Origin: Opitutales bacterium
GTDB taxonomy: Bacteria > Verrucomicrobiota > Verrucomicrobiia > Opitutales > Coraliomargaritaceae
Reading direction: 5' to 3'
Assembly (NCBI GenBank): GCA_030729385.1
Contig: JANQXM010000020.1
Coordinates: 1-64,000, forward strand
Length of the DNA: 64,000 bases
This document shows positions 36,996-47,910 of this stretch, in pieces. Each line of letters starts with the position of its first letter. Position 1 is the first letter of the stretch. The position numbers and the translations under genes were made by a program. Below the pieces are notes generated by a model, which was not told the DNA's origin, did not search any database, and saw only the letters and a list, made by a program, of their open reading frames with translations.

Positions 36996-38147
36996 TTATA
37001 CAGCTCGAATCGCCAACAAATCCGTATCTAACTCAACTGTAAATCGAGCACCGATACGGTCTTTACGGTTTTCCGCAAAGACTCGGCCTTTGTGCGATTC
37101 GGCGATCTTCTTGCAGATAGACAGTCCGAGCCCAGTGCTGGTCTCATTGCCGGTCGGCTGCACAGAGGTTTTGCCGAAATCGGTAAAGAGTTTGTGCATT
37201 TCGTTTTCCGGAATGCCGGGGCCTTCATCTTCGACCTTAATCAGAAGCTTCATGTTACTGTGAACGAGAATGACACGAATGCTTGAACCTAGAGGTGAAT
37301 ATTTCACCGCATTACTCAACAGATTGTCGATAAGGCGACGGAATTGCATTTTATCAAGCATCAGGAGCTGAGGGACATCGCCCTCGTCTTCCATCGCCAG
37401 CTTGATCTCTTTTTTGTTCGCAGTGAATTGATAAATATTCAGTGAGGACGAAATGAGCTCGTAAATTGGGCAAGGCTGCATCTCAGAACGCTCTTCGCCA
37501 CTTTCAATCACGGACAGATCAAGCAGCTCATCAACCAAGTGCAGCATCGAGTCGGAAGTCGACTGTATGGTGCTGGCGATTTCCCTTTGCTCATCATTCA
37601 GCGGACCGATCTCGGATAAAAACTCAGATAAACCGCGAATCGAAGCGATTGGATTACGCAAATCGTGCGATGCGACACCGATAATCCGGTTCTTCGCAAG
37701 GTTGGCCTGCTTGAGACCAGCGATAAATTCACGCTGAAAACGCATCAGTTCACGCATTTTCAAATGGTTGCGAATGCGCGCCAAGGCTTCGTGGCGGTTG
37801 ATTGGCTTAGTAATGTAATCACTGCCGCCAGCATCCAAGCCTTCTACAATCGATCCAGTGTCGGAGCGACCGGTCACGAAAACGATCGGCACTTCGTCCA
37901 TCCCCTTCATGCTTTTGGCTTTCCGACAGGTAATAAACCCGTCAATTCCGTCCATCACCACGTCGAGTAGTATCAGGTCCGGCGCATTGGCATGGATACA
38001 TTCGATCGCCGCTTCACCAGAGGCGGCCTCATCGACTGTGAAACCACTGCGCTCGAGCACACGACGGAGAAGCTTACGAATGATCTCGTCGTCATCGACA
38101 ACAAGTATTCTTGCGCCTTCAATATTAACTTCTGCAGTTTCTGACAC
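36996..38147 (-). CDS. Response-regulator/histidine-kinase hybrid (REC-HisKA-HATPase)
   Basis: A 383-residue soluble protein with a receiver domain first: ILVVDDDEIIRKLLRRVL, phospho-Asp in DLILLDVVMDGIDG, DYITKPINRHEA. A histidine kinase follows with H-box VASHDLRNPIASIRGLSEFL, N-box NLLSNAVKYSPLG and DEGPGIPENE, GLGLSICKKI. No membrane segment is seen. Such proteins take a signal at the receiver and pass it by the kinase core to an unlinked partner. It is a lone gene between the oxidase and ychF. Confidence 0.9.
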   Translation of the reverse strand: MSETAEVNIEGARILVVDDDEIIRKLLRRVLERSGFTVDEAASGEAAIECIHANAPDLILLDVVMDGIDGFITCRKAKSMKGMDEVPIVFVTGRSDTGSIVEGLDAGGSDYITKPINRHEALARIRNHLKMRELMRFQREFIAGLKQANLAKNRIIGVASHDLRNPIASIRGLSEFLSEIGPLNDEQREIASTIQSTSDSMLHLVDELLDLSVIESGEERSEMQPCPIYELISSSLNIYQFTANKKEIKLAMEDEGDVPQLLMLDKMQFRRLIDNLLSNAVKYSPLGSSIRVILVHSNMKLLIKVEDEGPGIPENEMHKLFTDFGKTSVQPTGNETSTGLGLSICKKIAESHKGRVFAENRKDRIGARFTVELDTDLLAIRAV

Positions 38148-38288
38148 GGTAGGAAAATTGGCTAATTCACGAAAGCCACAGTAAAAGGGATGTTAATCCA
38201 AGATGTCAACCAATGCCTCAACGATCTATCAGACGTTTGATGTATTTAACATTGCACCCGATGCCGCGAATAGCATTTTCTACCCGCT

Positions 38289-39392
38289 ATGCTTCAAGCT
38301 GGTATCGTAGGTCTCCCCAATGTGGGCAAAAGCACACTCTTCAACGCTCTCACGCGCACGCGTAAGGCCGAGGCTGCAAACTATCCGTTTTGCACGATCG
38401 ACCCGAACGTGGGCGTCGTTCAGGTTCCTGACAGCCGTCTGGAGCCACTAAGAGAGATTTCGAAGACTAATAAGGTCATCCCTGCCGCGATCGAGTTTGT
38501 CGATATCGCCGGTTTGGTCGAAGGCGCGAGTAAGGGCGAAGGCTTGGGCAACAAGTTCCTCGCCAACATCCGCGAAGTCGATGCCATCGTGCACGTCGTG
38601 CGCTGTTTCGATGATGACGACATCATCCACAACATGGGCTCAATTGATCCGATTCGCGACATCGAGGTCATTAATACCGAACTCATCCTCGCGGATATGA
38701 GCTCTATCGAGAGCCAAAAAGAAAAACTCGTGAAGAAAGCCCGCAGTGGCGACAAGGAGGCAGCGGAGAACATCGCATTGATCGATCGCCTCGTGCCACA
38801 CCTCGACGCGACCAAGCCAGCCATCACACTCGACATGAGTGATGACGAGTTAATCGCCCTCAAGCGCCTATGCCTCCTTTCCGCTAAGCGCGTACTCTAC
38901 GCATGCAACGTCGCGGAAAGCGATCTCGCTGACACCTCGGGCAATGCCTACGTCGCCCAGGTCGAAAAATACGCGCAAGAGCACCACGGAGCCGGCACCT
39001 GTATCATTTCTGCTGCGGTGGAAGCCGAGCTAATCGATTTCGACGAAGCCGAATCCGCCGAATACCTCGAATCGCTCGGAGTGAAGGACTCCGGCGTCTC
39101 GCTGCTCATCCGCGCGACATACGATTTGCTTGGTTTGGCGTCCTACTTCACTGCCGGTGTGCAAGAAGTGCGCGCATGGACTTTCAAGAAGGGCATGAAA
39201 GCCCCCGAGTGTGCGGGCGTCATCCACACCGACTTTGAACACGGATTCATTAAAGCCGAAGTCGTCGCCTACGAAGATCTCATCACAGCAGGCAGTGTCG
39301 CGAAGGCGCGCGATGCCGGTAAATACCGCCTAGAAGGCAAAGAATACCTCTTCAAAGACGGCGATGTGGCGCTTTTCCGGTTCAACAACTAA
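38289..39392 (+). CDS. ychF: Redox-regulated ATPase YchF
   Basis: A 367-residue Obg-family P-loop protein. G1 is [17 protein letters not shown], followed by [15 protein letters not shown] and [20 protein letters not shown] (G3). The coiled-coil insert and the C-terminal TGS domain ([27 protein letters not shown]) are complete. YchF binds ribosomes and prefers ATP. It has the usual length (~363) and is a housekeeping gene, useful as a phylogenetic marker. Confidence 0.97.
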   Translation: MLQAGIVGLPNVGKSTLFNALTRTRKAEAANYPFCTIDPNVGVVQVPDSRLEPLREISKTNKVIPAAIEFVDIAGLVEGASKGEGLGNKFLANIREVDAIVHVVRCFDDDDIIHNMGSIDPIRDIEVINTELILADMSSIESQKEKLVKKARSGDKEAAENIALIDRLVPHLDATKPAITLDMSDDELIALKRLCLLSAKRVLYACNVAESDLADTSGNAYVAQVEKYAQEHHGAGTCIISAAVEAELIDFDEAESAEYLESLGVKDSGVSLLIRATYDLLGLASYFTAGVQEVRAWTFKKGMKAPECAGVIHTDFEHGFIKAEVVAYEDLITAGSVAKARDAGKYRLEGKEYLFKDGDVALFRFNN

Positions 39393-39470
39393 TCGCAGCC
39401 AACAGTTGACGAAATAGAGAACCCGATAGAGTTGACCCTGTCCTATTCTATAATCTAGTCACTTACACAT

Positions 39471-40103
39471 ATGGTCACTCTTTCAGACATCTCTACGCTT
39501 TGCTGCTTTATCGGCGCCACATTGATGATCACTGGCTGCGATAAAGCAGAACCAGTGACTTACCAGATTCCTAAAGAATCACGCGAAGTTGCCATGCCAG
39601 GATCTGCAGCACAGGCTCCGGCGGCTACTTCGGCTCCCAGCGGCATGAACGTAATGCCCGGGATGCAACAAGCCGCAGACTCTGCTGGAGGCGTCAACTA
39701 CAAGGTGCCAGAAGGTTGGACAGAGCTTCCAGCCAGTGGCCTACGCAAAGCAAACTTACGCGTCAGTGACGACAACGGTAGCGCCGAGTTAACCGTAACC
39801 ATATTTCCAGGGGATGTCGGCGGCAACCTAGCCAACATCAATCGCTGGCGCGGACAAGTCGGACTGGGAGCCATCACCCCCGAGGAGCTTGCCACCTGCA
39901 CCGAGTCTTACACTATTTCACAACACGGCGGGCTCTACACACGCATCGAAGGCGGCAGCGACAGCATACTTGGTGCTCTACTCCCCTTCCATGGTAACAC
40001 ATGGTTCTTTAAACTACAGGGCAACAACGCCACTGCACTCGCAGCCGAGCCAGCATTTAAAGCCTTCCTAGATTCCGTCGCCCTACAAGACACTCATCAC
40101 TAG
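39471..40103 (+). CDS. Lipoprotein of unknown function upstream of resB
   Basis: A 210-residue protein with signal peptide and lipobox (LMITGC, lipidated Cys23). After a Pro/Ala/Met-rich linker a globular domain begins at VNYKVPEGWTELPASGLRKANL and continues through NINRWRGQVGLG to FFKLQGN. It starts 78 bp after ychF, and resB follows 3 bp after its stop, so it is likely part of the cytochrome c maturation operon. It may assist haem or apocytochrome handling at the membrane, but that is only inferred from position. Confidence 0.75.
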   Translation: MVTLSDISTLCCFIGATLMITGCDKAEPVTYQIPKESREVAMPGSAAQAPAATSAPSGMNVMPGMQQAADSAGGVNYKVPEGWTELPASGLRKANLRVSDDNGSAELTVTIFPGDVGGNLANINRWRGQVGLGAITPEELATCTESYTISQHGGLYTRIEGGSDSILGALLPFHGNTWFFKLQGNNATALAAEPAFKAFLDSVALQDTHH

Positions 40104-40106
40104 GTA

Positions 40107-41279
40107 ATGATCGGACCATTCAAATTTTTCAGCTCTCTGAAGCTGACCGTCGTCCTACTCGCGTTTTCGATGATGCTGATTTTTTTCGGCACCCTCGATC
40201 AAGTGCAATACGGTATCTGGCACACACAAAAACTCTACTTTGAAAGCTTCTTCGTGGTTTGGTCCTACCCTGAGCAAGCAGCCAACTACGATAAACTATT
40301 CTGGTTACACATCCCTATGCCCGGCGGCTACCTACTGGGCGGGATGCTATTCATCAACCTCATTGCGGCACATATCACCCGTTTTAAGATGTCATGGAAG
40401 AAAAGCGGCATCTTCCTCGTCCACCTAGGTCTGATTCTTTTACTGGTGAGTGAGCTGATGACCGACCTCGTCTCCGAGGAAAGCCAAATGCCCGTCAATG
40501 AGGGTGGTCGCAGCAACTACTCTCAAGGTTATCGCGACAACGAACTCGTTTTTATCGACCGCAGCCATCCTGAGCACGACACCGTGCACGCGATTCCCGT
40601 AGAACTACTTAAGCCCGGCAGCACGGTCAAAGTGCCCGACTCCCCATTAAGCATTCGCACGGTCAACTACTACCCCAACGCTGAGCTCGGTCGCTCGCAA
40701 GCGGGTCCAGTCGATTCACCCGCCGACCAAGGTGTCGCGGTAAAAATGGCCATTGTGGTCAATCCAAAGGAGGAAACCTACGCGGAAAACGCCATCAACA
40801 CAGCAACCGCGTTCATTGAGGTGCTCGGACCAGAAGGTCCTATCGGCACATGGCTCGTGTCCAATGTCATCGACGACCGTTTTCCGCCACAGATGGTCAG
40901 CGTAGGCGAGCAGTCTTGGGAAATCGCCATCCGTTTTACCCGCCACTACTATCCTTTCGAAGTGGAATTGATCGACTTTAAGCACGACAAATATCCGGGC
41001 ACCGAGATCCCGTTCAATTACTCCAGCGAAGTAATGGTCTACCACAATGATAGCACCAAAAACCAAAAGGCGCTCATTTACATGAACCACCCGCTACGCT
41101 ACGAAGGTCTGACCTTCTACCAAGCCTCTTTCGCGAACCAAGATACCACCTCCATTTTCCAAGTCGTGCGCAATCCTGGTTGGGTGCTCCCTTATGTCAG
41201 TGTCCTCCTCATGGGTCTCGGCATGTGTGTTCAGTTCGGTATCCACTTCGTCAAGTTCCTCGGTAAACAAAGGGCTTAA
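40107..41279 (+). CDS. resB: ResB-like cytochrome c biogenesis protein
   Basis: A 390-residue ResB/Ccs1 protein of System II cytochrome c maturation. It has three membrane helices near the N-terminus (LKLTVVLLAFSMMLIFFGTLDQ, then LLGGMLFINLIAAHITRF, GIFLVHLGLILLLVSELMT), a long periplasmic beta-rich domain, and a last helix after YEGLTFYQASFANQD (LPYVSVLLMGLGMCVQFGIHFVKF). With CcsA it moves haem outward and attaches it to apocytochrome CXXCH. The order resB-ccsA with a 6 bp gap indicates one operon. Confidence 0.9.
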   Translation: MIGPFKFFSSLKLTVVLLAFSMMLIFFGTLDQVQYGIWHTQKLYFESFFVVWSYPEQAANYDKLFWLHIPMPGGYLLGGMLFINLIAAHITRFKMSWKKSGIFLVHLGLILLLVSELMTDLVSEESQMPVNEGGRSNYSQGYRDNELVFIDRSHPEHDTVHAIPVELLKPGSTVKVPDSPLSIRTVNYYPNAELGRSQAGPVDSPADQGVAVKMAIVVNPKEETYAENAINTATAFIEVLGPEGPIGTWLVSNVIDDRFPPQMVSVGEQSWEIAIRFTRHYYPFEVELIDFKHDKYPGTEIPFNYSSEVMVYHNDSTKNQKALIYMNHPLRYEGLTFYQASFANQDTTSIFQVVRNPGWVLPYVSVLLMGLGMCVQFGIHFVKFLGKQRA

Positions 41280-41285
41280 CTACCT

Positions 41286-43202
<1,917 letters not shown>

Positions 43203-43281
43203 GGCATAAAAAAGGTTCCTCGTCGATTAGCGGGAAAGGGATGTTTAGACGAATAATCGGTTCAGCTTTTACAGGAGCCAC

Positions 43282-43352
43282 GTTGTAGCCACGTATCCAA
43301 AAGCAACAGAGCAAGCTCAACGAAACACGCCACAGAGTGGCATGGCTACAAC
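43282..43352. repeat. Palindromic intergenic repeat, family B
   Basis: Ends GTTGTAGCCA and TGGCTACAAC pair; the right arm contains CCACTCTGTGG in inverse, as in the 10718-10785 copy. The left arm is degenerate in its inner half. Confidence 0.7.
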
Positions 43353-43420
43353 TATAGACCTTCTTTTTGAGTTAATCCAATATGCAACTAGATGCTCCCC
43401 GCTATTTAACGCAGCACATA

Positions 43421-43451
43421 AAAAAGCCCGCCGGAAACCGACGGGCTTTTT
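43421..43451. terminator. Bidirectional rho-independent terminator
   Basis: AAAAAGCCCG-C-CGG on the left pairs with CCG-A-CGGGCTTTTT on the right around an AAA loop. A-tract and T-tract on both sides mean it can stop transcripts from ccsA and from the convergent PEP-CTERM gene. Confidence 0.85.
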
Positions 43452-43473
43452 GTTGAAAGTATATTTGGAAGAA

Positions 43474-44400
43474 CTATCTGCGACGGCGAACAGCCGCAAA
43501 GCCCATCACGAAAAATCCAAAGAGAAGCGCATAGGTGGCTGGCTCCGGGACAGGGGACGTTCCGTCTGCCGTATAAGTGGATGATGAGATGCCTAAGTCT
43601 GACCAAGTTTCGGTATCATCAAAGTCCTTAGGGACACCACCAAAGTCTTGGTTAAAATTACTTCCATTCGTCGAAGTGGTGACCACAAATGACATTTCCG
43701 TTGAGGCGGTGATATCGGGATTTCCAGAATTACCAGTCATACCAAGATAAACCGCATTTAAAACGCTCATCTCAACCTGAAAACTGACAAAGTAGTCTTG
43801 GCCATCGCCGTTGATATCGTTGGTGCTACCAGGCAGGCTATTAAACAAAGCACTGTCGTTTGTGCTACTGACACCTGTCAATTGACCGTAAGTCGAAAAA
43901 TCCAAGTCGCTGCCTTGCTTGTAAACAAACTCACTGGAGAAACTACTTGTTGCAGGTGAGACATTCAGATCCGAGCCAGGGTTGTAAAAAGTGATATTAT
44001 CTTGATTGGAATTATTATTACCGAAATCAAACCCAATATAAAAATCAATGTCGGTATCAGTTCCAGTGGCGGGACCATCTGAAATAATATCTACACCGAT
44101 ATATAAATGAGCCTTACCGTCGTTGCCTACACGAACACGAAACGCCAGAAAATCGCCTGCATTACCAGCGGCACCACCTGTCTCATATTGCTTATAAAAG
44201 CCCAATTGATTGCCGCCAATATCGTCACCTACAATATCGCCTGCTGATGATTGCGCTTGTTCATCGTCCAAGAAGTCGGACCGCCCTCCAAGCTCAATTG
44301 CCGTCCAGTCATCAGTGGGTCCATTCAACGCAATGACACCCCAAGCAGATGAGGTGATTAACAAAGAAAATAATAGTGGTAGTAAATTCCTGGTGGTCAT
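43474..44400 (-). CDS. PEP-CTERM sorting-domain protein
   Basis: A 308-residue secreted protein. A signal peptide (LLPLLFSLLITSSAWG) precedes a beta-rich domain with many Asn/Asp/Gly residues (FDFGNNNSNQDNITFY). The C-terminus is a textbook PEP-CTERM tail: VPEPATYALLFGFFVMGF plus AAVRRRR. It would be processed by an exosortase, none of which is in the window, and released or attached to exopolysaccharide. The function of the main domain is unknown. Confidence 0.92.
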   Translation of the reverse strand: MTTRNLLPLLFSLLITSSAWGVIALNGPTDDWTAIELGGRSDFLDDEQAQSSAGDIVGDDIGGNQLGFYKQYETGGAAGNAGDFLAFRVRVGNDGKAHLYIGVDIISDGPATGTDTDIDFYIGFDFGNNNSNQDNITFYNPGSDLNVSPATSSFSSEFVYKQGSDLDFSTYGQLTGVSSTNDSALFNSLPGSTNDINGDGQDYFVSFQVEMSVLNAVYLGMTGNSGNPDITASTEMSFVVTTSTNGSNFNQDFGGVPKDFDDTETWSDLGISSSTYTADGTSPVPEPATYALLFGFFVMGFAAVRRRR

Positions 44401-44433
44401 AGAGCGTTGACCCTACGACTCATACGACAAAAA

Positions 44434-44605
44434 TCAAGTCCTTTTACGTAAATAAAAGACACTGCAGAGCACACAGAGCCCAAGCATTAACGCATACTTA
44501 CTCGGCTCTGGCACAGGGACTTAAGACCCTGGAAGACAGGGATCCGAAAGCCCTAGCCCAGGATCAGGTCCCACATCTGGCACGCCTCCTGAGCCTGCTT
44601 CTTGA
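44434..44605 (-). pseudogene. Remnant of a second PEP-CTERM gene
   Basis: The minus strand encodes a Gly/Pro/Asp-rich linker, a TAA stop (44523-44521), and then in the same frame VPVPEPSKYALMLGLCVLCS, FYLRKR and a final stop at 44434. The tail is a clear PEP-CTERM anchor with its basic end, but no start or upstream domain can be found. It is best read as the decayed 3' end of a duplicated neighbour. Confidence 0.6.
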
Positions 44606-44631
44606 CCATCGAGACTTCCTCGGGTTACCAC

Positions 44632-45180
44632 TTATTTTTTGAAAAAATGTAACGTATCTCCGCGCCGAACTCGACCTGATTGGCGGATTCTAGCAAATAG
44701 ACCGCGCAGACGTAGCCCAGTATTGGCTGGGGAGCGAACCGCCTGAAAAGCCTCGGCACCGAAACGTTGCGCAAACTTGCCACAGGCATCGTTGACCACG
44801 TCGCTGACTTCAATCACGGCCTCACCGATTTGCAGGAGCGTGCCGACAGGGAGGTGGGCCTCGGTTAGATTTAAATCCGTATAGATGTTATCGCCGCAGC
44901 GAAAGACCGCACCTGCCTCAGTGCCAGTGAAGCATTGCATCACACGAGTATTGGTCAGGCTGACTTGAACCCGTGGATCGGGCGCGCCATCCGGCAGCCG
45001 CAACCAGGCGGTCTCCTTCCAGCGGTCGCCCTCAATGCCATTTTCGACATCTAGATAAAGCGAGTCCACCGGCTCGTGGACACCTTCAGATGGGCGGTTG
45101 ATCAAATAGTCGACTCTTCCCGACCCCACTGGAGCAGTGTGCGCCAATTGAATCGCCGTATCATAGTTTCGCGTATTCAT
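44632..45180 (-). CDS. MOSC-domain protein
   Basis: A 182-residue protein related to the C-terminal domain of molybdenum cofactor sulfurase. Typical features are IEGDRWKETAW, VSLTNTRVM, the GDNIYTDLNLTEAHLPVGTLLQIGEAVIEVS core and the conserved Cys in VNDACGKFAQRF. MOSC proteins transfer sulphur to, or bind, molybdenum cofactor. No molybdoenzyme gene is nearby. ATG 45180 is preferred over a TTG two codons upstream. It lies 15 bp after xerC on the same strand. Confidence 0.88.
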   Translation of the reverse strand: MNTRNYDTAIQLAHTAPVGSGRVDYLINRPSEGVHEPVDSLYLDVENGIEGDRWKETAWLRLPDGAPDPRVQVSLTNTRVMQCFTGTEAGAVFRCGDNIYTDLNLTEAHLPVGTLLQIGEAVIEVSDVVNDACGKFAQRFGAEAFQAVRSPANTGLRLRGLFARIRQSGRVRRGDTLHFFKK

Positions 45181-45195
45181 GCCCAAATAATCGAA

Positions 45196-46104
45196 CTAAG
45201 CACGGGGATGCGCCTGCTTATGAGCTTCTTTGAGCCGCGCGATGGATACGTGTGTGTAAATCTGCGTGGTCGATAGGTTGGCGTGGCCGAGCAGCTCCTG
45301 CACTGCGCGCAGATCGGCACCTTGATCCAGCATGTGCGTGGCAAAGGAGTGACGGAGCTTATGCGGCGTCATGTCCAGCGGTAGCTCGGCCGCCGCGAGG
45401 TGTGTCTTCAGTAGCTTCTGTATCTGACGCGGTTCCATGCGTTTGCCATTACGCAGTGTGACCACGGCTGCCGCATAGTCGGCGGTCAGATCGAAGCGTT
45501 CGACAAATGCCCGCAAGCAACGGATCGCCACTGGTCCCAGCGGACATAAGCGCTCTTTGTTGCCCTTACCCAATACGCGGGCAATGCCCTGCCCCAGATC
45601 GATCTGCCCATGATTGAGCCCACAGAGCTCGCTCACCCGTAGGCCGCCGCCGTAGAGCATCTCTAAGATCAAACTATCGCGAAAGGCTTCATACTCGCCG
45701 ATCTTGCCGTCTTTCCAGAGCGCGACCGGTGCATCGAGCAACTGTCGCATCTGCGACTCGGTCAGAAATTTCGGCAGTGGCTTATCGAGCTTGGGCAATG
45801 TCACGCCGGTAAATGGGTTGGACTCCACTGCACCGTGCTTACGCATGTAGAGATAAAACGCACGTAGACCGGAAACATGATTGTGTAGCGTGCGCCGGGC
45901 TTTGACACGCCCCTGCTCGATCAAAAATGAACGCACATGCAACGCGCGGACCGCAGCAAAGTCGCCCGTCCATTTACCTGCAGCTTCCATCCAAGTCACA
46001 AAGTTTTCCACCGCCGCCCGATAGTTGCGCACGGTATATGCCGAAACACGTCGCTCCAAAGCGAGATGGTCGCAAAACTGATCGAGGTGCGGAATCGTGG
46101 ACAT
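45196..46104 (-). CDS. xerC: Tyrosine recombinase XerC-like
   Basis: A 302-residue tyrosine recombinase. The N-terminal SAM-like domain (LDQFCDHLALERRVSAYTVRNYRAAVENFVTWM) is followed by the catalytic residues Arg in GGLRVSELCGL, Lys in GKGNKERLCPL, His-x-x-Arg in HKLRHSFATHML, His in LGHANLSTTQ and Tyr in IYTHVS. The length is that of XerC/XerD, which resolve chromosome dimers at dif. No dif-like site was recognised nearby. ATG 46104 was chosen since the domain begins there. It follows parA by 40 bp. Confidence 0.9.
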   Translation of the reverse strand: MSTIPHLDQFCDHLALERRVSAYTVRNYRAAVENFVTWMEAAGKWTGDFAAVRALHVRSFLIEQGRVKARRTLHNHVSGLRAFYLYMRKHGAVESNPFTGVTLPKLDKPLPKFLTESQMRQLLDAPVALWKDGKIGEYEAFRDSLILEMLYGGGLRVSELCGLNHGQIDLGQGIARVLGKGNKERLCPLGPVAIRCLRAFVERFDLTADYAAAVVTLRNGKRMEPRQIQKLLKTHLAAAELPLDMTPHKLRHSFATHMLDQGADLRAVQELLGHANLSTTQIYTHVSIARLKEAHKQAHPRA

Positions 46105-46144
46105 AGAACTGTGCGTGCGATCTACGCCGCACCTGTGGGAAATC

Positions 46145-46930
46145 TTACTTCCCCAAATTGAAGCGTTCAATCACTTCGTCCGCAAAATAGCGATAGGCAT
46201 TCGCGCCATTACTATTGGGGTCATACTCAAAAATGGACTGCCCAAAACTAGGCGATTCACTGAGACGTATCGAACGAGGAATCATGCTACGGAAAACAAG
46301 GTCATCAAAGTGATTACGCACCTCGCCAACGACTTGATGGCTCAAATTCGTGCGCTGATCAAACATCGTCATCAAGATACCACCAAGCTCGAGGCCTTCG
46401 TTGACATCGGCTTCACGCAGCTTCTCGACCACTTTCAAAATTTGACCGAGGCCTTCCATGGCCAAGTATTCGCACTGCAATGCAATCAGGAGATAATCGG
46501 CCGCAGCCAAGCTGTTCATCGACAACATCCCGAGTGCGGGTGGACAATCGAGTATGATCGCATCGTAGTCACCACACTCACGTAGCGGAGCCAGACACTC
46601 TCGGAGTTGCACAAGATAGTTTTCGCGCTGAAAGAGCTCGATTTCAATAGCCGCCATATCCACCTCCGAGGGGATCATGAAAAGACAGTCACTCGCGCCG
46701 ACAGGTTGCACTTTTTCTAGAGCAGAGCCCTCGCCACAAAGCGGACCGTAGAGACTGCCCCCTTCGAGCTTTTCAAGGCCGAGGCCACTGGTGGCATTGG
46801 CCTGTGGGTCTAAGTCGACCAGCACGGTGCGCACACCGCTATCAGCCAATGCATAGCTGAGATTAATCGCGGTCGTCGTTTTACCGACACCACCTTTTTG
46901 ATTCGCAATCGTAAATACCGTAGCAGACAT
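46145..46930 (-). CDS. parA: ParA/Soj family partition ATPase
   Basis: A 261-residue Walker-type ATPase with the deviant P-loop NQKGGVGKTTTAINLSYALA, VLVDLDPQANATSGLGL, and YDAIILDCPPALGML. These place it with chromosomal ParA/Soj. ParA normally works with ParB bound to parS near the origin. No parB is found downstream; xerC is the next gene. ATG 46930 was chosen over an upstream GTG or ATG because the P-loop region begins directly. Confidence 0.9.
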   Translation of the reverse strand: MSATVFTIANQKGGVGKTTTAINLSYALADSGVRTVLVDLDPQANATSGLGLEKLEGGSLYGPLCGEGSALEKVQPVGASDCLFMIPSEVDMAAIEIELFQRENYLVQLRECLAPLRECGDYDAIILDCPPALGMLSMNSLAAADYLLIALQCEYLAMEGLGQILKVVEKLREADVNEGLELGGILMTMFDQRTNLSHQVVGEVRNHFDDLVFRSMIPRSIRLSESPSFGQSIFEYDPNSNGANAYRYFADEVIERFNLGK

Positions 46931-46983
46931 AACTGTAGTGATAGCTCGGGGCACCCACCCGTCGAGCAGAAAGCAATCTCACA

Positions 46984-47868
46984 TTAAGATGCCTGGGGAG
47001 GATCACCTTGCAGGATGGAATAAACACGGTCCGCTAGATTATCTGCGGTGTATGGTTTGGCTAAGAAATGCTGCACGCCGCACGTTTTGATCGATTGAAT
47101 CTTCTCGCGCTGTTTGTGCCCACTGGAAACGAGGATTTTCACCTCTGGATTCAATTTCTTCAAGGCACGACATAGAGCGGGTCCATCCATAAAGGGCATC
47201 TCCACATTCGTCACCACCATGCTGATTTCATTGAGACGGCTGGCGTATGCTGCAAGTGCCTCCGTGCCGTCTTGGGCAGTAATCACATTGTAGCCACGCT
47301 CTTCGAGCGTTTTCTTAATCGTCTCGCGAATAAAGAACTCATCGTCCGCGACCAATATCAACAGACCATTGCCCTCTTTCTCGACAGGAAACGGTGGCGC
47401 GGAGGTCGCAAGCTCCTCAACTTTCGGATCGGCTGGCAAAAAGAGACTCAAGGTCGTGCCCTCTCCATGCGTGCTCTCAAGAACCATAAAGCCTCTATGC
47501 CCCTTGATGATTGCCTGCGAACTGGCGAGCCCGAAACCAAAGCCCTGTTTCGGCGACTTTGTCGTAAAAAACGGCTCGGCGACATGCTGTATAATGTGCT
47601 CTTCAATACCGTGCCCCGTATCAGTGAATATGATGCTCACGTAGGCACCGGCTTTCGCTTCTGGGGCTAGATTTTCAAAGTTTTCATCGAACAAACGATT
47701 GCTGACTTGAACGTTGAGCTTACCGCCGTCGGGCATCGCCTCGTTGGCGTTCTGAACAACACACTCAAATACCTTACTCAGCTCACCGACATCACCTCGG
47801 ATCTCCCAAAGGTCGTCGGCTACTTCGAGCTCGAACTTGACAGACTCGGGAACTATCGGCGTCGCCAT
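46984..47868 (-). CDS. HATPase-receiver half of an amber-split hybrid histidine kinase
   Basis: A 294-residue piece with an ATP-binding domain (N-box VVQNANEAMPDGG, DTGHGIEEHI, FGFGLASSQAIIKGH) and a C-terminal receiver (ILVADDEFFIRETIKKTLEE, Asp in MVVTNVEMPFMDG, FLAKPYTADNL). It lacks the His-containing dimerisation domain, which is encoded in the same frame just upstream beyond a TAG codon. The first Met is 14 codons after that stop. An AGGAGGT sequence overlaps the stop itself but is 30 nt from this ATG. The product may be non-functional unless readthrough occurs. Confidence 0.7.
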   Translation of the reverse strand: MATPIVPESVKFELEVADDLWEIRGDVGELSKVFECVVQNANEAMPDGGKLNVQVSNRLFDENFENLAPEAKAGAYVSIIFTDTGHGIEEHIIQHVAEPFFTTKSPKQGFGFGLASSQAIIKGHRGFMVLESTHGEGTTLSLFLPADPKVEELATSAPPFPVEKEGNGLLILVADDEFFIRETIKKTLEERGYNVITAQDGTEALAAYASRLNEISMVVTNVEMPFMDGPALCRALKKLNPEVKILVSSGHKQREKIQSIKTCGVQHFLAKPYTADNLADRVYSILQGDPPQAS

Positions 47869-47910
47869 ACGCTTAATCGCACGCTCTACCTGCGTCTTAC
47901 GGATGACCTC

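Noticed and set aside
47287-47300. TTGTAGCCACG resembling the end of family B repeats
   Set aside because: It lies in a kinase coding region, no second arm is present, and the encoded residues fit the receiver domain; judged a chance match.
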